From Gemmatimonadota bacterium (lineage in GTDB: Bacteria; Gemmatimonadota; Gemmatimonadetes; Gemmatimonadales; Gemmatimonadaceae), in assembly GCA_028287225.1 (NCBI GenBank), contig JAQBPZ010000130.1, forward strand, positions 1-7,012: a stretch of 7,012 nucleotides of DNA, written 5' to 3'. The position numbers and the translations under genes were made by a program. Below are positions 4,165 to 7,012 of this stretch, piece after piece (position 1 is the stretch's first letter; each line of letters opens with the position of its first letter). Below the pieces are notes generated by a model, which had not been told where the DNA came from, ran no database searches, and saw only the letters and a list, made by a program, of their open reading frames with translations.

Positions 4165-6981
4165 TCCATTTCCGAGCTGTCCCAGCCGACGTCCGCGCCC
4201 GCCCCGGACGACTTCCCCGCGCAGTACGACCCTGCGGCCACCGAACCGGCCATCTACCGGCGCTGGGTCGAGGCGGGATGCTTCACCGCTGACGCGGCGC
4301 GGACGACGCGCGCCGGCGGGACGCGCGACCCGTTCGGCATCTTCATGCCCCCGCCGAACGTCACCGCCATCCTGCACGTCGGCCATGGACTGAACAACAC
4401 GGTGCAGGACGTGCTCGTGCGCTGGGCGCGCATGCGCGGCTTCGAGGCGCTCTGGGTGCCCGGCACCGACCACGCCGGCATCGCGACCCAGAACATCATC
4501 GAGAAGCAGCTCGCCGCCGAGGGGCTCTCGCGCAACGATCTCGGCCGCGAGCAGTTCCTGGACCGCACGCGCGCGTTCGTGGAGCGCACCGGCGGCACGA
4601 TCCTCGAGCAGCTTCGCGCCATCGGCGCCTCGGCCGACTGGACGCGCACCGCGTACACGTTCAGCCCCGCGCTCAGCGCCGCCGTGCGCGAGGCGTTCGT
4701 GCGGCTGTACGAGCGCGGCCTGATCTATCGCGGCCACCGGGTGATCCACTGGTGCCCGCGCTGCCTCACGTCGCTGTCGGACGAGGAGGCCGAGCCCACC
4801 GAGACCGCTGGCGCCCTGTACCATGTCTCGTACCAGGTGGAGGGCGACCCCACGCGCTCCATCACCGTGGCCACCACCCGCCCCGAGACGATGCTCGGCG
4901 ACGTGGCCGTGGCCGTGAACCCGGGCGACGAACGCTACCAGGATCTCATCGGCCGCCATGTGATCCTGCCGATCCTGAACCTCCCGATCCCCGTGATCGC
5001 CGACGCGTACGCGGATCCCGAGTTCGGGACGGGCGTGGTGAAGATCACGCCGGCGCACGACGCGAACGACTTCGAGGTGGGCCGTCGCCACGGCCTCGCG
5101 ATGCCGGTGGTGATCGACATGCACGGCGTGCTGAACGAGGGAGAGGACGCGAAGGGCCGCGTGCCCGAGTCGCTGCGCGGCGTCGACCGGTTCGAGGCGC
5201 GCCGCCGCATCGTGGAGCAGCTCGCCGCCGCGGGGCGGCTGGTGAAGAAGGAGCCGCACCAGCACAACGTGCGGCACTGCTACCGCTGCGACACCGTGGT
5301 GGAGCCGCGCCTGAGCGACCAGTGGTTCGTGCGCATGGCGCCGTTGGCTGCCCCGGCACTGGAGGCTGTCCAGACAGGACGCGTGCGCATCCTCCCCGAG
5401 CGCTGGGTCGGCGTGTACGAGCACTGGATGACGAACATCCGCGACTGGAACATCTCGCGGCAGCTCTGGTGGGGCCACCGCGTGCCGATCTGGTACTGCG
5501 CGGCCTGCGAGGCGCCGAACAACGTGATCGCCAGCCGCACGGACCTCACCACCTGCCCCACCTGCGGCGGCCCGGCGGTGCAGGACGAGGACGTGCTCGA
5601 CACCTGGTTCTCGAGCTGGCTGTGGCCCATCTCCACGCTGGGCTGGCCGAACGAGCAGTCCGCCGACCTGCGCGCGTTCTACCCGAGCGACGTGCTCGTC
5701 ACCGCGCCCGAGATCCTCTTCTTCTGGGTCGCGCGGATGATCATGTCGGGCTACGCCTTCCTGGGCGACGCGCCGTTCCACACGGTCTACCTGCACGGCA
5801 CCGCGCGCGACGTGACTGGCCGGAAGATGTCGAAGTCGCTCGGCAACGGCATCGACCCGCTGGACGTGGTGCAGCGGTACGGCGCCGACGCGCTCCGCTA
5901 CACGCTGATCGCGGGCATGGGGCTGGGCGCGGACGTGATGCTCGACCACGAGGACCTCGACAAGTCCTTCGCGCCGGGGCGCAACTTCGCGACGAAGCTC
6001 TGGAACATCGGCCGCTTCCTGCTCGGCAACGTGGGCACGGGCGCGGTCCGGCCCTTCACCGAGCTCGCCGGCTCCGAGCTCGGCCGCGCCGACAGCTGGA
6101 TCCTGCACCGGCTGGACGTGGCCATCCGCGAGTGCGACCGCGCGATCGGGCCGGCGAAGCCGCATGGCGAGGTGTGGCAGCCGGGCGAGCTCACCGCCGG
6201 CCTGCGCCTCAACGAGTACGCGGAGACGGCGCGCCGCTTCGTGTGGAACGAGCTCGCCGACTGGTACCTCGAGGCCATAAAAGGGAGGCTCGCCCCAGCC
6301 GGCGAGCCGGACGCCGCTGCGGCCCGCGACCAGCAGGTGGCGCGCGCGGTGCTCGTGCACGTGTTCGACCAGGCGCTCCGCCTGCTGCACCCCATCGTGC
6401 CGTTCATCTCGGAGGCGCTCTGGCAGCGCCTGCCGGGTCACGTCGACGGGACCTTCCTGGCCACGACGCAGTGGCCGCTGCCCGGCAGCACGCCGAGTGG
6501 TGCCGTGGACGCCTCGGAGTTCGAGGTGATCATGGAGGCCATCGGCTCGCTGCGCACCATTCGCTCGGACTACGGCGTGGCGCCAGGCAAGCCGATCTCC
6601 GCGCTCGTCGTCGCGACTGCGGAGCATCGCGCGGTGCTGGCGGCGGAGACGGCGCTCATCGCGCGCATGGCGCGGACATCGCTCGAGTTCGTGGACGATC
6701 GCCCCGAGGGCGTGCATGCGGCAGCGCTCAACCGCGGTGCCGAGCTGCACGTGCCCCTCGCCGGGCTGGTGGACGTCCAGAAGGAATGCGCCCGTCTGGC
6801 CACCGAGCTCGCCGGCCTCGAAAAGCAGCTCACGGCGCTGGAGGGACGGCTGGCGAACCCGGGCTTCGTGGACCGAGCGCCGGCCAACGTGGTGGCGGCC
6901 GAGCGCGCGAAGCGCGACGAGTGGTCGGCGCGCCGCGACCAGCTCCGCACCCGCATCGCAGGGCTGTGCGGCGCTGGCTGA
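4162..6981 (+). CDS. valS: Valyl-tRNA synthetase
   Basis: Cytoplasmic class I synthetase that charges tRNA-Val and edits Thr-tRNA-Val. The 939 residues fit a full-length bacterial ValRS. The HIGH motif appears as HVGH (72-75) after PPPN (63-66), and KMSKS is intact at 555-559. The CP1 editing domain (about 200-370) carries TTRPETMLGD (238-247) and GTGVVKITPAHD (289-300). Cysteine pairs C198/C201 with C373/C376, and C446/C449 with C465/C468, look like two zinc sites, as in some but not all ValRS. SRQLWWGHRVP lies at 432-442. The anticodon-binding helical domain spans about 645-800, and a C-terminal coiled-coil tRNA-binding arm spans about 871-935 with NPGFVDRAP at 899-907. The ATG at 4162 is the only ATG/GTG/TTG before the conserved N-terminal YDP...IYRRW region, so the start is secure. 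It lies 72 bases after the BON stop. Confidence 0.97.
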   Translation: MSISELSQPTSAPAPDDFPAQYDPAATEPAIYRRWVEAGCFTADAARTTRAGGTRDPFGIFMPPPNVTAILHVGHGLNNTVQDVLVRWARMRGFEALWVPGTDHAGIATQNIIEKQLAAEGLSRNDLGREQFLDRTRAFVERTGGTILEQLRAIGASADWTRTAYTFSPALSAAVREAFVRLYERGLIYRGHRVIHWCPRCLTSLSDEEAEPTETAGALYHVSYQVEGDPTRSITVATTRPETMLGDVAVAVNPGDERYQDLIGRHVILPILNLPIPVIADAYADPEFGTGVVKITPAHDANDFEVGRRHGLAMPVVIDMHGVLNEGEDAKGRVPESLRGVDRFEARRRIVEQLAAAGRLVKKEPHQHNVRHCYRCDTVVEPRLSDQWFVRMAPLAAPALEAVQTGRVRILPERWVGVYEHWMTNIRDWNISRQLWWGHRVPIWYCAACEAPNNVIASRTDLTTCPTCGGPAVQDEDVLDTWFSSWLWPISTLGWPNEQSADLRAFYPSDVLVTAPEILFFWVARMIMSGYAFLGDAPFHTVYLHGTARDVTGRKMSKSLGNGIDPLDVVQRYGADALRYTLIAGMGLGADVMLDHEDLDKSFAPGRNFATKLWNIGRFLLGNVGTGAVRPFTELAGSELGRADSWILHRLDVAIRECDRAIGPAKPHGEVWQPGELTAGLRLNEYAETARRFVWNELADWYLEAIKGRLAPAGEPDAAAARDQQVARAVLVHVFDQALRLLHPIVPFISEALWQRLPGHVDGTFLATTQWPLPGSTPSGAVDASEFEVIMEAIGSLRTIRSDYGVAPGKPISALVVATAEHRAVLAAETALIARMARTSLEFVDDRPEGVHAAALNRGAELHVPLAGLVDVQKECARLATELAGLEKQLTALEGRLANPGFVDRAPANVVAAERAKRDEWSARRDQLRTRIAGLCGAG
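6277..6308 (+). other. Rare-codon, SD-like and hairpin cluster inside valS
   Basis: Codons 706-709 are ATA AAA GGG AGG, unusual for a gene that otherwise ends almost every codon in G or C. They create a Shine-Dalgarno-like AAGGGAGG at 6281-6288. Immediately after, GGCTCGCC (6287-6294) and GGCGAGCC (6301-6308) form a perfect 8-bp stem with a 6-base loop. The protein remains colinear with ValRS (DWYLEAIKGRL), so no frameshift or insertion is needed. A translational pause between helices is possible; chance is also possible. Confidence 0.35.
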
Positions 6982-7012
6982 GCGCGGCCGGCGCCGTGCT
7001 GCTCGCGGGCTG
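6966..7012 (+). CDS. Start of a probable lipoprotein, truncated by the window end
   Basis: A GTG at 6966 opens a frame that overlaps the end of valS by 16 bases and runs off the window. It reads (M)RRWLSAAGAVLLAG followed by TG and the window edge. Two arginines, a hydrophobic stretch and LLAG form a compact lipoprotein signal peptide, and a final C or T base would complete the lipobox cysteine (LLAGC). An in-frame GTG at 6996 is too late to keep the signal peptide. The overlap suggests translational coupling with valS. The mature protein is outside the window, so its function is unknown. Confidence 0.55.
   Translation, partial: MRRWLSAAGAVLLAG

Noticed and set aside
6277..6290. Programmed frameshift site at the ATAAAAGGG patch in valS
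   Set aside because: The in-frame codons do not form an X XXY YYZ slippery heptamer, and the ValRS sequence continues uninterrupted in the same frame.
3280..6750. Very long open frame (1156 codons) on the minus strand opposite the BON gene and valS
   Set aside because: It mirrors the codon structure of valS and the BON gene, is histidine/arginine/alanine-rich with no domain, and is the expected shadow of GC-rich coding sequence.

Overview
This is a very GC-rich bacterial window with dense coding and almost exclusively G/C third codon positions. The two aminoacyl-tRNA synthetases are clearly bacterial. The GC bias, the GGGATTA-type and GTCATCC...GCGAAGCG intergenic repeats, and the lack of convincing Shine-Dalgarno sites would fit a Gemmatimonadota-like or similar high-GC environmental lineage. 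That assignment is inference; nothing here fixes the phylum.

Layout. (1) 1-702 (+): the 3' part, or possibly all, of an unrecognised beta-rich protein. (2) 703-987: a non-coding convergent intergenic region. It is built from nested inverted repeats: an outer pair of GGGATTA-type arms and an inner pair of GTCATCC...GCGAAGCG arms around a small hairpin. The outer right-hand repeat runs into the 3' end of the next gene and supplies its stop codon. (3) 988-2964 (-): thrS, complete threonyl-tRNA synthetase with TGS, editing, class II catalytic and anticodon-binding domains. (4) 2999-3157 (-): a small single-pass membrane protein just upstream of thrS on the same strand; its start is uncertain. (5) 3158-3276: a divergent intergenic region with an 8-bp inverted repeat around a weak candidate promoter. 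(6) 3277-4089 (+): a membrane-anchored BON-domain protein. (7) 4090-4161: two strong back-to-back hairpins, the first a likely terminator, the second a perfect 12-bp stem containing the valS start codon. (8) 4162-6981 (+): valS, complete valyl-tRNA synthetase with CP1 editing domain and C-terminal coiled-coil arm. (9) 6966-7012 (+): the first codons of a probable lipoprotein, overlapping the end of valS.

How it fits together. The core content is housekeeping translation: ThrRS and ValRS charge tRNA-Thr and tRNA-Val, and each carries an editing domain against mischarged near-cognates. The BON protein, the small membrane protein and the partial lipoprotein look like cell-envelope components, but nothing here ties them functionally to the synthetases. 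I see no defence system, CRISPR array, transposase gene, tRNA or rRNA. The parts most worth checking are non-coding: the composite inverted-repeat element at 711-996 and the hairpin that occludes the valS start codon.
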